The position numbers and the translations under genes were made by a program. The notes beneath the pieces are model-generated. The model was not told the DNA's origin. It did not search any database and saw only the letters and a program-made list of their open reading frames with translations. Shown piece after piece: positions 44,155 to 53,633 of a DNA stretch of 64,000 nucleotides. Source of the DNA: Micavibrio_A sp040381535 (GTDB lineage: Bacteria > Pseudomonadota > Alphaproteobacteria > Micavibrionales > Micavibrionaceae); the NCBI GenBank assembly GCA_040381535.1, contig JBEIHF010000004.1, positions 1 through 64,000 of the forward strand, written 5' to 3'. The stretch's first letter is position 1. Each line of letters starts with the position of its first letter.

Positions 44155-44240
44155 GAAAAGTGTTCCTTATTGTTTCACACCCCGTTCGGGTCTATACAAC
44201 TATCAACTTATATAATGCCTTGTAAAGGACGCCGGTGCGC

Positions 44241-45479
44241 ATGGCAGCAAAGCAAAAGCCGATTTGGACGGATGTAACCATTGTGGGCGCCGGCCCCGCG
44301 GGATGCACCATGGCGGCCCTTTTGGGCGCGGGCGGCGTTTCGGCCGTGTGCGTCGATCAGGACGACCCCGCACGCACGCTGGGCAATGATTTCGACGGGC
44401 GCACCACCGCTATATCCTATGGTTCAAGACGCATCATCGATGCGGCGGGGGCTTGGGATTCATTAAAAGCGCAAGCCTGTCCCATCAAGGATATCAAAAT
44501 TATGGAATCGGGATCGCCTGTCCTTCTCGAATTTCTGCGTAACGAAACAGAAGCCGAAGCGTTCGGATGGATCGTGGAAAATCGTCTTTTGCGCAAATCT
44601 TTGTATGAACGGATCAAAACTCTTAAAAATATCCAGTATATCGCGCCATCAAAAATTACAGCCTTAGAACAGGGCAAAGATACCGTAAAAACATTCCTAG
44701 CGGACGGGCGGGAAATTCATTCTAAGCTTGTGATCGGTGCGGACGGGCGCAATTCGTTCACGCGCGAACAGATGGGCATCGCCACGCGCGGATGGAATTA
44801 CAACCAACGCGCCTTGGTGTGTGTGATCGCCCATGAAAACCCGCACAACAATACCGCCGTAGAAGATTTCCGCGGTAGCGGCCCTTTTGCCATTCTTCCC
44901 ATGATGGATGACGATAAAGGCGGGTATCGTTCAGCATTGGTCTGGACCGAAGACGGCAAAGAAGATGAATCAGCCTTGCATTGGGATGAGGATATATTCA
45001 ACGCCGCGATCACGGAGCGTTTTCCCGCTTCGTACGGTTTTGTGCGCGCCGCAGGAAAACGTTTTTCCTATCCGCTGGGCCTTATTCACGCTCAAAGCTA
45101 TACTGCCCTGCGCATGGCTTTAATCGCAGATGCGGCGCATGGTATCCACCCGATCGCGGGACAAGGATTGAATATCGGGTTGCGTGATATTGCCGTTTTG
45201 TCGGAGCTTTTGATTGATGCTAAAAAGGCAGGCGCGGATCTGGGCGCGGATGCGGTTTTGCATGCTTATGAATCCCGTCGCCGCGCCGACAATATGGCGA
45301 TGGCTGGTGTGACCGATATATTGAATAAGATTTTTTCGAACGATTCAAAATCGTTGCGTGCTTTGCGTATTGTGGGTTTAAAGATGGTACAGAAAATTGG
45401 CCCCGCGCGTCGTTTCTTAATGAAACAAGCCATGGGTGAAGGCGGTCAAATCTCTCCCCTGCACAAAATAAAAAAATAA
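44241..45479 (+). CDS. UbiH/UbiF/VisC-type FAD monooxygenase
   Basis: 412 aa from ATG 44241 (AAGGAC upstream; GTG 44235 also in frame). Hydroxylases of this class act on the ubiquinone ring. FAD motifs: VTIVGAGPAGCTMAALLGAGG (parts, 10-30), the second GD motif ALIADAAHGIHPIAGQGLNIGLRD, and DG motif VIGADGRNS in the middle. Which ring position it hydroxylates cannot be read from motifs. Ends three bases from the convergent gene at 45483. Confidence 0.9.
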   Translation: MAAKQKPIWTDVTIVGAGPAGCTMAALLGAGGVSAVCVDQDDPARTLGNDFDGRTTAISYGSRRIIDAAGAWDSLKAQACPIKDIKIMESGSPVLLEFLRNETEAEAFGWIVENRLLRKSLYERIKTLKNIQYIAPSKITALEQGKDTVKTFLADGREIHSKLVIGADGRNSFTREQMGIATRGWNYNQRALVCVIAHENPHNNTAVEDFRGSGPFAILPMMDDDKGGYRSALVWTEDGKEDESALHWDEDIFNAAITERFPASYGFVRAAGKRFSYPLGLIHAQSYTALRMALIADAAHGIHPIAGQGLNIGLRDIAVLSELLIDAKKAGADLGADAVLHAYESRRRADNMAMAGVTDILNKIFSNDSKSLRALRIVGLKMVQKIGPARRFLMKQAMGEGGQISPLHKIKK

Positions 45480-45482
45480 TTA

Positions 45483-46136
45483 TTAGTCTTTGATAAGCGG
45501 ATTTTTCCAATCCGGCGGCATGATCAAATTCATTTCCGTTTTTGCCACCACAGGCAAAAGCTTGTTGAATTTGCGCACTTCTTCCACGTCAATAGCGCGG
45601 CGGTTTCTTTGGATTTTGATGACCTTCATGCCTTGTTTTTCATCTGGCGCGAAAGTGCATTCGATCATTTCGTCCTTTTGTTCGCCGAAGGGATCAATGT
45701 GATTGAAGTAAATGCGGATGGCGGTGGCGGAACCTTCAATGCCGGTATATTTCAACGTGTGTGGATAGGGCGTATTCATTTCCAGCCATACGGAGCAAAG
45801 GCCGTAGGTTTGCGGGCCGGGTTTACCGCCGCCAGCCAGCATAAACAAAATCAGCATGACTACGACACCCGCAGCGACGCCGCTGGCAACGATCTTGTTT
45901 TGTTTTTTCTTTTTTGCGACAGTGACAGGATCTACTTCGGCTTGTTCGGACAAAATCTCATCGATGGAAACATCGCCTCTATATTGCTCCGGTGCGTCGT
46001 CATAGAGGGGTTTTTCCGAGGGGATATCGTTTTCGATAGCGGTTAAATCGACTTCGTCTATTTGCGGCGCTTCGATAGGTAGGCTTGGTTTGCCCCCGTT
46101 GACACCCATTTTTTTTGTAATAGGTTTTTCATCCAT
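45483..46136 (-). CDS. Single-pass membrane protein downstream of icmB, unknown
   Basis: 217 aa. Acidic cytoplasmic head of about 75 residues, a KKKK stretch, a membrane helix at about 82-101 (IVASGVAAGVVVMLILFML) and a periplasmic domain of about 115 residues (TYGLCSVWLEMNTPY, ECTFAPDEKQGMKVIKIQRN). The start lies three bases after the icmB stop, so the two are surely co-transcribed. The same head-helix-domain layout is seen in IcmG and IcmE here. I recognise no Dot/Icm family; candidate accessory component. Confidence 0.7.
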   Translation of the reverse strand: MDEKPITKKMGVNGGKPSLPIEAPQIDEVDLTAIENDIPSEKPLYDDAPEQYRGDVSIDEILSEQAEVDPVTVAKKKKQNKIVASGVAAGVVVMLILFMLAGGGKPGPQTYGLCSVWLEMNTPYPHTLKYTGIEGSATAIRIYFNHIDPFGEQKDEMIECTFAPDEKQGMKVIKIQRNRRAIDVEEVRKFNKLLPVVAKTEMNLIMPPDWKNPLIKD

Positions 46137-46139
46137 GGC

Positions 46140-49133
46140 TTACGCCGCTTCGCTGTCGGGGTTCTTATCCAGCCTACTTACGCTGGCTGCAATGAGCTCA
46201 GCCACTATGTCTTCAATGACCTGACTTACCGCGGCGGAGCGCACTTCACCTTTTTCCGAAAGCATCAACACGCGGCGTTTGATTTCACCGCGTGCGGAGC
46301 CACCCGGAAAGTTTGCGGCCAGCATCTGACGTGCACGCGCCGCGCCCAGTTTTTGATAGAGACGGCCGCGAATAGACACATCTTCGGAAGATGTCGACAG
46401 CGCCCAGAGCTCGATAGGGCCCAGCGTGTTGAGCAAATGCTGTTCGAATTTACCTTCGGTCGTGCCAAGCACGAGCAGAGCGGGCGCGCCGCCGGCGCGG
46501 GGGCCGGTTAGTTTGTAGCGTATGATATTACGCGCGGTTTGCGACAGACCAAAACGTTCACGGATATTGTCTACGGCCTGATCAGAGATGGCCGCGCCCA
46601 AAACCCAAACGCCCGTGGCGAGATCGACCATGTCGTCGTCAAAATCGTCCAGAAGTTGTGAGGCCAGTGCAATCTGAACACCGCGCTTACGGCCCTCGCG
46701 AACGTCGCGGACGATCTGTGCGCGCACGGAGCGCGAGCGAGATGTTCTGTGGAATTCGTCGTAACACAAACGCTTTGGCGTCTCGATAATGTTTTGAATG
46801 CGGAGTTCGTGATAGAGTTTGTACTTCTCTGGCATGTGTTCGATCATCTCCATACCTACCCACCATGCACGGACCAGCACGTGACGTGCCAGCATGTACA
46901 TGATTGAAGTCTGACGATCGGAGCTTTCATCCCCTTGCGGTGATACGTCCATCAAATCGAGCGCACAAACCCTTGCGCCCGACACATCGAAGCGCGTGAT
47001 GCCTGACAAAATCGGGAATTCACGGATGGCGGATGTGATCATGCGCTCGAAAGCGTTGATAACGGTTTCCGATGTCGTGCCGATACCGGTTTGTTCCAGC
47101 AATGATCTGATCTGCGGGCGGCGCGATGCTACGATGGCATCGGACAATGTCGGTGATGCGTGACGCTGCGCCGACATAGCGACGTTGATTTCGCCGATAT
47201 CGAACATGCGGTCCACGATATCCCACCAATAAGGATCTGTTGGCAGGTGCAGATTGTGTTTGGCAATTGCCTCGTCCACTTCGGAGTCGAGTCTTGGCAA
47301 ATACGGGCGCGGTTCCGCGTTGGCGGCGGTATCATCGCGCCAGCGGAACATTTCATCGACCACAAGGCCGCAGAGCTGTTGCATACCGTCATAAGGGCGG
47401 TCCTGCCCAGCCGAAGTTGCCAGCAGTGTCAGGAGTTCGACGAGGTATGAGCGTTCGTCGATCATCGGGTAACGACAGCCTAGTTGCGTGTCGAAAGGAT
47501 TGACCGAATAAGCCTGCGTCATTTGCAAACGGTGCGCGGCGGCTTGATGTTTTTTGTGTTCAGGCAGCGCTTCGCGGATCATCGAGATCATCCCCGAAGA
47601 AGACGGGCCGATATCGATCATCGCGATATAAGGCAATTGCGAAAGACCGCCGGACAAACAGGTCGCCATGTTGGTGGAGTTCAAAAGAACGGATTTACCC
47701 GCGCCGGGTTGTGCGAAAATCAGATCGAACCATGTGGTTGTAACGTTCGATCCCGTTTGATAGGGCCAGACTTTACCATCGGGTGTTCTAAACAGCATGG
47801 AGCCTGCGGCGAACGGCGATGAAGGGCGCTGCCACGGCATCAGTTTCATGATTTCGAACATCGGCGCGATGGCAGCGGGCGCCGTGCCTGCGCAATGAAT
47901 ACCCATGGCGGAAGACATAACGCAATCAAGCGGATCGCCGGAGAATTCCGACACCTGACAATAGCCCCACGATTCCACGGCCTGAATAAGGTTCGACAAA
48001 CGATCCTGCAAAAGGCGTAAGTTATCGCGCGGTGCCCATGTCGCCATCGAGATGCGCACCCGCACGACGGGTTCTTTACGAGACAGACGCTGCAGACCCT
48101 CGAGCGAGAATTTGATTTGTTTGTTGAGCGGATTGGTAACGCCCATCAATGTCGCGACAGACGAACGCAAGGATGTTGCATAAACGCCGCCACCTTCGAT
48201 CAGGAAGGAAATGCGGTATGGCACTTTGGATTCGAATAAACGGTTCAAAAGCATCGGGAACGGTGACGGATCCATAGGCGCCAGCGTTATATCCGCACCG
48301 CCCCAGACCAGATCCCCGATGCGCACGAGGGTTTCGTTCAAAACATAACTATCGGCCAGCGCAAGCTGTTGGCGCAGGGACGGCCAGATAATATCCGACA
48401 TATCTGTTTTCGACATCGGCGCGCGGGGCGGAATAACATCGCCCGGCAAACAGGCGCGCCAGTTTTCATGTGCTTTGGTAGGATATAAATTATTTTTAAC
48501 GGCGCGCAGAGCGTCCTGGACCTGCATGACTTCAGCGCGGATGCCGAGTTCATCCAAGGACGACATCACGCCCGCGATATAGGAGCGGTGACGTGTGCGC
48601 AATGCCTCGATGGTGGCGAGCGGGTTTTGAGCGTAGCCCGCCGATACCCATTTTTTACCATGCGCATCGGACGCCGCGCGTTTGAGTTCGCTCTTCGTCA
48701 GAATGCTGGGGCGCGTCCACAAAACGAAATAGCATTCTTCGTATGAAAGAAAGCGCGACAAATGGCGCACGCGTTCATCGAAAATATCCTTCATGTCCAT
48801 TTCCATCGCTTCGGTGGAAACACGGGACGGCCTGATGAGATCTTCCAAATGACGTGTGATGCGGGCAGGATCGCGCACGAAATATACCTGCATTGCGTGG
48901 CCGATGCGGTCAAAACGTGCGCCGATTTTGATGGTCGAGCCTTCGATCAGGAAGTTATATTCCTCTTCCCCGATAATCTGGCGCGATCCGTCCACCTTCA
49001 GATAAGTAACCATCGAGCCGTCGGAGGACACCAGCGTTACTTCATCGTCCGCGGTTTCCAAGCGTATAAACGTCTCCAACGACGCTTTCATAGCGATCTG
49101 AAACGGGGCCAGCAATTTGTCAAAAAGGCGCAT
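46140..49133 (-). CDS. icmB: IcmB/DotO-like type IVB secretion ATPase
   Basis: 997 aa, close to the about 1000 aa of Legionella IcmB/DotO and IncI TraU. VirB4-type energising ATPase of the secretion channel. Walker A GAGKSVLLNS lies near residue 475 (FAQPGAGKSV), and the second half carries the helicase-like motifs (LCYDEFHRT for Walker B region, ALASQLLDDFDDDMV). Starts without Shine-Dalgarno clarity. A 156-base gap with a TAGTATACTA palindrome lies between it and icmJ, so it may have its own promoter. Confidence 0.88.
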   Translation of the reverse strand: MRLFDKLLAPFQIAMKASLETFIRLETADDEVTLVSSDGSMVTYLKVDGSRQIIGEEEYNFLIEGSTIKIGARFDRIGHAMQVYFVRDPARITRHLEDLIRPSRVSTEAMEMDMKDIFDERVRHLSRFLSYEECYFVLWTRPSILTKSELKRAASDAHGKKWVSAGYAQNPLATIEALRTRHRSYIAGVMSSLDELGIRAEVMQVQDALRAVKNNLYPTKAHENWRACLPGDVIPPRAPMSKTDMSDIIWPSLRQQLALADSYVLNETLVRIGDLVWGGADITLAPMDPSPFPMLLNRLFESKVPYRISFLIEGGGVYATSLRSSVATLMGVTNPLNKQIKFSLEGLQRLSRKEPVVRVRISMATWAPRDNLRLLQDRLSNLIQAVESWGYCQVSEFSGDPLDCVMSSAMGIHCAGTAPAAIAPMFEIMKLMPWQRPSSPFAAGSMLFRTPDGKVWPYQTGSNVTTTWFDLIFAQPGAGKSVLLNSTNMATCLSGGLSQLPYIAMIDIGPSSSGMISMIREALPEHKKHQAAAHRLQMTQAYSVNPFDTQLGCRYPMIDERSYLVELLTLLATSAGQDRPYDGMQQLCGLVVDEMFRWRDDTAANAEPRPYLPRLDSEVDEAIAKHNLHLPTDPYWWDIVDRMFDIGEINVAMSAQRHASPTLSDAIVASRRPQIRSLLEQTGIGTTSETVINAFERMITSAIREFPILSGITRFDVSGARVCALDLMDVSPQGDESSDRQTSIMYMLARHVLVRAWWVGMEMIEHMPEKYKLYHELRIQNIIETPKRLCYDEFHRTSRSRSVRAQIVRDVREGRKRGVQIALASQLLDDFDDDMVDLATGVWVLGAAISDQAVDNIRERFGLSQTARNIIRYKLTGPRAGGAPALLVLGTTEGKFEQHLLNTLGPIELWALSTSSEDVSIRGRLYQKLGAARARQMLAANFPGGSARGEIKRRVLMLSEKGEVRSAAVSQVIEDIVAELIAASVSRLDKNPDSEAA

Positions 49134-49187
49134 GAGGGCTTAATATTCTTCGGGGTGTTTTTTGCAAAAATATTACAGGCTAAAGGG

Positions 49188-49197
49188 TAGTATACTA
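49188..49197. promoter_or_regulatory. TAGTATACTA palindrome before icmB
   Basis: A perfect 10-bp palindrome in the icmJ-icmB gap, next to an ACATAG/CTATGT dyad (about 49193-49214). On the coding strand it offers TATACT as a possible -10. The core is shared with the dyad at 42644-42660. Confidence 0.35.
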
Positions 49198-49289
49198 TGT
49201 CTTGGGAACATAGAGGAAATTTGGACTAAGCATTCGTTTTTAAGGGATAAATCAGCGCATCAAAACGGAGTGATCGAACCTGCGGAACG

Positions 49290-49979
49290 TCAAGCCGCTT
49301 GGGTTTTCATTTTTGCATAAATAGTTTTCCACTGGGCGGGCGGATACAAGGCGAACGGACCGTCCTTGGAACGCCAATAAGCCAGAATCTGCGGGAACTG
49401 GTTGAATTTCAATTCGCCCTCGCTGATGTTGCGCCGATCCAGTGGCAACAGGCGCACGCCTTCGAGTTTTTCCTTACGGGCAGCGTAATGTTTGGGGCCC
49501 AGAAAATCGCGCATTACGGTCGCCAGAAAGAATGGATCATCCGTCGCCAGCCTTGCACGCACATCTTCGCGGCGCGCCATGAGAGCGTCGATCGCGGCTC
49601 TTGCCGCATCAGCCATGGTGCCTTGGGAAATGCGCGCAACGTATAATGCGCGCGCCATGTGGTTCAATTCCGCCTGCCCTATTTCCGGTAGCCAGATCAT
49701 CACACCGGAGTTCATGACGCTGGTTTTTTCGAGATCAAAACATTGATGGCAGTAGATGCAGGCCGTCGCAAGATTGTCTTCGCGGACATCATCCAGATTG
49801 CCATTGATATGGGATAATTCTTGATATTTTTGGGATTGAAAGCCACAGAAACGGCAGGTGTGTTTATCGCGTTCAAGTATCTTCGGGCGCAGCCTTTGTA
49901 ATTCCGCCGCAGCCTTTTCGGCAATTTGGGCATTGCCCGAAGATCGGACAATGCCCAGTGTTATTGGCAAATAAGCCAT
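49290..49979 (-). CDS. icmJ: IcmJ/DotN-like coupling-complex protein
   Basis: 229 aa. Zinc-finger/HNH-like fold of DotN: ILERDKHTCRFCGFQSQKYQ (C42, C45), an LSHINGNLDDVREDNL stretch with His57, and ACIYCHQCF (C74, C77, C80), then a helical part with IGQAELNHMARALY. The spacing and wording match Legionella IcmJ closely, which is part of the DotL coupling complex that recruits effectors. It is a structural relative of HNH nucleases but is not expected to cut DNA. Lies 13 bases after icmD. Confidence 0.85.
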   Translation of the reverse strand: MAYLPITLGIVRSSGNAQIAEKAAAELQRLRPKILERDKHTCRFCGFQSQKYQELSHINGNLDDVREDNLATACIYCHQCFDLEKTSVMNSGVMIWLPEIGQAELNHMARALYVARISQGTMADAARAAIDALMARREDVRARLATDDPFFLATVMRDFLGPKHYAARKEKLEGVRLLPLDRRNISEGELKFNQFPQILAYWRSKDGPFALYPPAQWKTIYAKMKTQAA

Positions 49980-49992
49980 TTAGCCTTCTATA

Positions 49993-50376
49993 TTAATTGA
50001 CGCCCATCGTGATAGCGCCAACCGTCGGTACGGATGCGCCTGCACCAGAACCGATTGTCGTGAACATGGCTTCGTATACGATCGGCAGAGCGAACAAACC
50101 GCCACCGGCTGCCAAACGGATCGCGCCTTGTTGCAGCGGTGTTTGACCGGGGTTTTCAACATGGTCTTTGATTTTCAACACGCCAAGAACGCCAAGAACG
50201 ATACCCATCATGTAAGATATACCGGTGATAATACCTGGAATCGTGCTGATAGAGCTTTCGATGTTCGTTACGATCGTACCGAAGTTCTGACCGGCAGAAG
50301 CGGATTCCACACCGGCCGTCATGCCGATAAATACGGCTGCGCCGCCTGCCATCAATTTTTGTTTCAATTTCGTCAT
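49993..50376 (-). CDS. icmD: IcmD/DotP-like small inner-membrane protein
   Basis: 127 aa. Signal-type N-terminus (KLMAGGAAVFIGMTAGVESASA), then two membrane helices around GVLGVLKIKDHVENPGQTPL, the KxHxxNPxQxPL motif of the IcmC/IcmD family. Strong AGAAGGAGAAAG ribosome site before ATG 50376. A related motif occurs in the larger IcmC-like protein at 42680. Preceded by a 416-base AT-rich gap likely to contain its promoter. Confidence 0.85.
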   Translation of the reverse strand: MTKLKQKLMAGGAAVFIGMTAGVESASAGQNFGTIVTNIESSISTIPGIITGISYMMGIVLGVLGVLKIKDHVENPGQTPLQQGAIRLAAGGGLFALPIVYEAMFTTIGSGAGASVPTVGAITMGVN

Positions 50377-50792
50377 AGTCTTTCTCCTTCTAAGTCGTTA
50401 ATTACCAAAACAGTTAAATTTTTAAACTTTGCCGTTCACTTCAAATTCTTCGAAAGAATCGCTGCCTTATATTGTGCCACCTGTCTTCAAGTATACAAAA
50501 TCAAAATTCTTTTTGCGAATTTGAACTCCTAAGGTTTTTTACAGGCTATCCCCTAAACAAGCTGGCCTATCAATCACCCTATAAATCCATTTAAACACAT
50601 TTTGGACAAATTAGGCAAATTTGTGGAGATGGGGTCAGGAAATAACATATAACCAATTGTTTTTAATTAATAAAATAATATTTATTTTGATTCAATAATG
50701 TGCTGACTTACGTCTAATTGTGACAAAATTGTGTCAGAATAGGGCAAGGTTTGATTAAAAGGGTTAGATGCGGCCTTTTCCCGTGAATTGCA
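50377..50792. promoter_or_regulatory. AT-rich gap between icmG and icmD with several dyads
   Basis: No convincing gene in either direction. It contains ACAAATT-N5-AATTTGT (50606-50624), an imperfect dyad around TGACA-N6-TGTCA (50717-50740) and a low-GC stretch (50640-50710). It interrupts an otherwise tight operon and presumably carries the promoter and operators for icmD-icmJ-(icmB). Confidence 0.45.
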
Positions 50793-52277
50793 CTATTGGT
50801 GGATGGCACCTTGGGTGCCTTGAATGGTCCATTGACCGTTCTGATAGACGATACCCGTGACCTTGCCGATACCTGCCAGCGTGTCGCCCACGACAACGCT
50901 TTGCATGTCACGGGAGCCTTGCGGGGAAACCCATGCACGGCCTGGCTGGGCGGCGCGTAACTCCCACTGGGAGGTTGGAGCAGGTTTGGCCGCGGCGGCC
51001 TTCTTCGGAGCGGGTACAGGGGCGGGAGCCGCCTCTTCGACCGTTTCTTCTATAGCCGCGTTTTCCAACGGCTCAGGGTTAGACTCAGCCTTTTTGAGCT
51101 TGGCTTTCTTCTCAGGCGCCTCAGCGGCGGGGCGCGAGCGGAGTTCGGCAATTTCCTCTTTCAAGGACTGAACGCTCTCTTCGATATCCTTGGTGTTATC
51201 GCCTTTGGCTTCGCGCACATTGTTCAGGTCAGTTTCGATTGTCTCCATGCGTTTCAAGAGTTCATCGATCTTGCCTTCGAGTTTGCTTTCCAGCGCTTTG
51301 ACTTCCTCGGCATCGACCACAGCCACAGAAGGTGTTTCGGCCACGGGAATCTCAACGGCCGCCTCGGCAGGTTTTTCTTCCGCTTTCACGTCTTCGGTTT
51401 TTGTTTCTTCGGCCGCAGCTGTCTCTTCAGACTTCGCTTCTTCCGCAGGTATATCACCCGCTTGATCGTCGGAGCGCTCTGCAATCGCTTTGCTCAATAT
51501 GTCTTGTGCGCTCGGCGTTTCCGGAGAAGCGGTTGCTTCGGGAGGCGTCTCGCCCGCAGGAGTTTCAACAGCTGGAGTAGCCTCTACCGTCACCGACGCG
51601 TTGGAATCATCCGTTGTGATGGGCACAACAGGAATCTGTTCGCCGTTCGCGGCGGGAACGGTGTCATCGGGGCCGCGGGGGGCTTCGACCGATGGCGCCG
51701 CACCTTCTTCACCGGGCATCGGCGTCAAAGCGAGCGATGTGTCTTCGGGTGCGATGGGCGTTGGTTGCGGCGGATTGGTTTCTTCGGGCACCTTGGTTAG
51801 GAAGCCTTGGTCTTCTTCGACAGGATTTTCCGCCGTCAAATCTTTGGGTTTATCGCCTAAAAGCGTGCCATCCATGATGCCGCCAATATTCAAAGGCGAT
51901 TTGAAATTATCAACGGGCTTAGCGCCCGCAGCGCCGCCTGCCGGCGGTTTGCTCAAATTGAACAGCATCACGCCGACGCCGAGCACCACAGCGCCCATAA
52001 TGATCAGCGTGTTCGAGCTCATTTTCTTTTTTTCGCCGGATTTTACGGGCTTGTCTTTTTTGGCCTTCTTGCCTTTTTTACCGGCGTCTTCGACTTCTTC
52101 ATCCTGCCAATCTTCGGCTTCGAAATCTTCGTCGCCCAAATCGCCTTCTTCAGAGGGCAGATCTTCTATGCCGGCATCCTCGACCGTTTCGTCGAAATAG
52201 GCGTCGTCGAAATCTTCGCCTTCGAGCCCATTGTCATCGAATTCACCGCCGCCTTTGCCTTTGTTTTTGTCAATCAT
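50793..52277 (-). CDS. icmG: IcmG/DotF-like protein with long Pro/Glu-rich linker
   Basis: 494 aa, about twice the Legionella size. Acidic cytoplasmic head (1-65), basic patch, one membrane helix (about 89-108, TLIIMGAVVLGVGVMLFNL), a very long Glu/Pro/Ala-rich region, a coiled coil (about 330-390) and a C-terminal domain with WELRAAQPGRAWVSPQGS and VVGDTLAGIGKVTGI that matches the IcmG/TraP end. It lies 70 bases after icmE and holds the expected place in the icm order. Role: core-complex linked inner membrane protein. Confidence 0.78.
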   Translation of the reverse strand: MIDKNKGKGGGEFDDNGLEGEDFDDAYFDETVEDAGIEDLPSEEGDLGDEDFEAEDWQDEEVEDAGKKGKKAKKDKPVKSGEKKKMSSNTLIIMGAVVLGVGVMLFNLSKPPAGGAAGAKPVDNFKSPLNIGGIMDGTLLGDKPKDLTAENPVEEDQGFLTKVPEETNPPQPTPIAPEDTSLALTPMPGEEGAAPSVEAPRGPDDTVPAANGEQIPVVPITTDDSNASVTVEATPAVETPAGETPPEATASPETPSAQDILSKAIAERSDDQAGDIPAEEAKSEETAAAEETKTEDVKAEEKPAEAAVEIPVAETPSVAVVDAEEVKALESKLEGKIDELLKRMETIETDLNNVREAKGDNTKDIEESVQSLKEEIAELRSRPAAEAPEKKAKLKKAESNPEPLENAAIEETVEEAAPAPVPAPKKAAAAKPAPTSQWELRAAQPGRAWVSPQGSRDMQSVVVGDTLAGIGKVTGIVYQNGQWTIQGTQGAIHQ

Positions 52278-52346
52278 CTGATCCGCCCGTTTTCCGATCG
52301 CTGTTTTCTCTAAGCGTTAATTACAAGCCTGAAATTAGGCGATTTT

Positions 52347-53633
52347 CTATCTGCTTTCAAGGCTGGTATCCACGACAGGGGCAATAAACAAAATGCCCAT
52401 GGGGGTGCCGGATGCCAAGCGCAGCATAGGTTTGGTGTTGTCGGCCTCGTCGTTCAGAATGTCGCTTAGCTTGTCGCCCGCTTCGGAAACCCCCGATGCC
52501 ACTTCTTGTTTACTGTCCTTGTTGGAGGTGGACTCAGTTACGGAAGAATCTGAAATAAAGACGCTGGTGGTACCGGATTCCGAAAGCGCGTCGGCAAAGC
52601 CCGTCACAAATGCAGCGGCCATCGGCAAGACGATACGCTTAAAGTAACGATTATCGATTTCCGTGACCATGCCTGGCAACGTGCTGTTTGGGTCAATCGC
52701 CACGGCCTCAACCGGATAATCGATACCGTCGATGACGATCGTGTTGAAGTTGAGGGTGATATACTCATCCGTGGAGGTAAAACTTCCGATCACGCGAGAA
52801 CCGCGCAGAGGACCCGAAATGATTTGCGCCATGACGGGGCCGGGCGCATCAGTGTTGGCCTCGATAACGGATTGGCCATATTCGATGGTGCCTGCAGGAA
52901 TAACAATATCTTCGATTTGATCATCTTCCACGCCTGCTTTAGAAGCGCTGGCGGCCTGCGCGCGCATATTCTGCTCTTCGGCTTTTTTGCGTCTTTTCTC
53001 CTGCACCGCTTCCACGAAATCGACGCTCGTGATGTTTTTATTTTGAGGGCCTTCGATCTTTTGCGTTTTCAGCATGGATTGCATTTGTCCCGCCATCGAA
53101 TCCGCCATCGCGTTGATAGCAGGCGTTTTGGTATCAACCTGCTTACCCGCTTGTCCCGGGGGATTCGCTTGTTTCAGCGTTTCTTGCTGGCGCACGCGCT
53201 CTTCTTGCATGCGTTTCCAGCGATCAAGCGGATCTTCACCCGACGGCGCTTCGAGAGGAGTCGGAAGCTGGCCCTTGGGTGGCTCGAACGGCATGGGAAC
53301 GGCGGATTCCTCCTTGCGCGCTGCGTCTTCCGCGCGTTGCAAATTCGTTTCTTCGATGGAATCTTGCATCGTCTTGGAAACTTCGGATGTACCGGGCGCT
53401 TCGTTGACGTTATTTGCGCCCGTGGCAATCGTGGAGTCTGTCACTTTTTCTTCTGGGCCGCCGAACAAAACCAATCCGCCCGCGACGACCGCCAGACCCG
53501 CCAAGATGACGCCGATCTTGACCATCGGGTTGTTGCGCCACAAATCGCCCAGCGAACCTTTCTTCGAAAATTCATCGAAGCCACCGTCGTCAAAATTCTC
53601 GACGTCCAAATCATCGTTTTCATTTTTACTCAT
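52347..53633 (-). CDS. icmE: IcmE/DotG-like (VirB10-type) core protein
   Basis: 428 aa from ATG 53633. Acidic head, membrane helix (about 37-57), linker, and the VirB10/DotG C-terminal domain: VIPAGTIEYGQSVIEANTD, PLRGSRVIGSF, FNTIVIDGIDYPVEAVA and KRIVLPMAAAFVTGFADAL. This forms the channel through the periplasm to the outer membrane. Lacks the long pentapeptide-repeat region of Legionella DotG, so it resembles the shorter IncI TraO. Overlaps the icmK stop by eight bases. Confidence 0.88.
   Translation of the reverse strand: MSKNENDDLDVENFDDGGFDEFSKKGSLGDLWRNNPMVKIGVILAGLAVVAGGLVLFGGPEEKVTDSTIATGANNVNEAPGTSEVSKTMQDSIEETNLQRAEDAARKEESAVPMPFEPPKGQLPTPLEAPSGEDPLDRWKRMQEERVRQQETLKQANPPGQAGKQVDTKTPAINAMADSMAGQMQSMLKTQKIEGPQNKNITSVDFVEAVQEKRRKKAEEQNMRAQAASASKAGVEDDQIEDIVIPAGTIEYGQSVIEANTDAPGPVMAQIISGPLRGSRVIGSFTSTDEYITLNFNTIVIDGIDYPVEAVAIDPNSTLPGMVTEIDNRYFKRIVLPMAAAFVTGFADALSESGTTSVFISDSSVTESTSNKDSKQEVASGVSEAGDKLSDILNDEADNTKPMLRLASGTPMGILFIAPVVDTSLESR

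Noticed and set aside
49290..49979. HNH homing or restriction endonuclease
   Set aside because: Cys spacing and surrounding words fit IcmJ/DotN, and the gene holds the icmJ position in the operon.
51490..52200. Serine-rich plus-strand frame opposite icmG
   Set aside because: Complement of the Glu/Pro-rich linker of icmG; no ribosome site or family motif.
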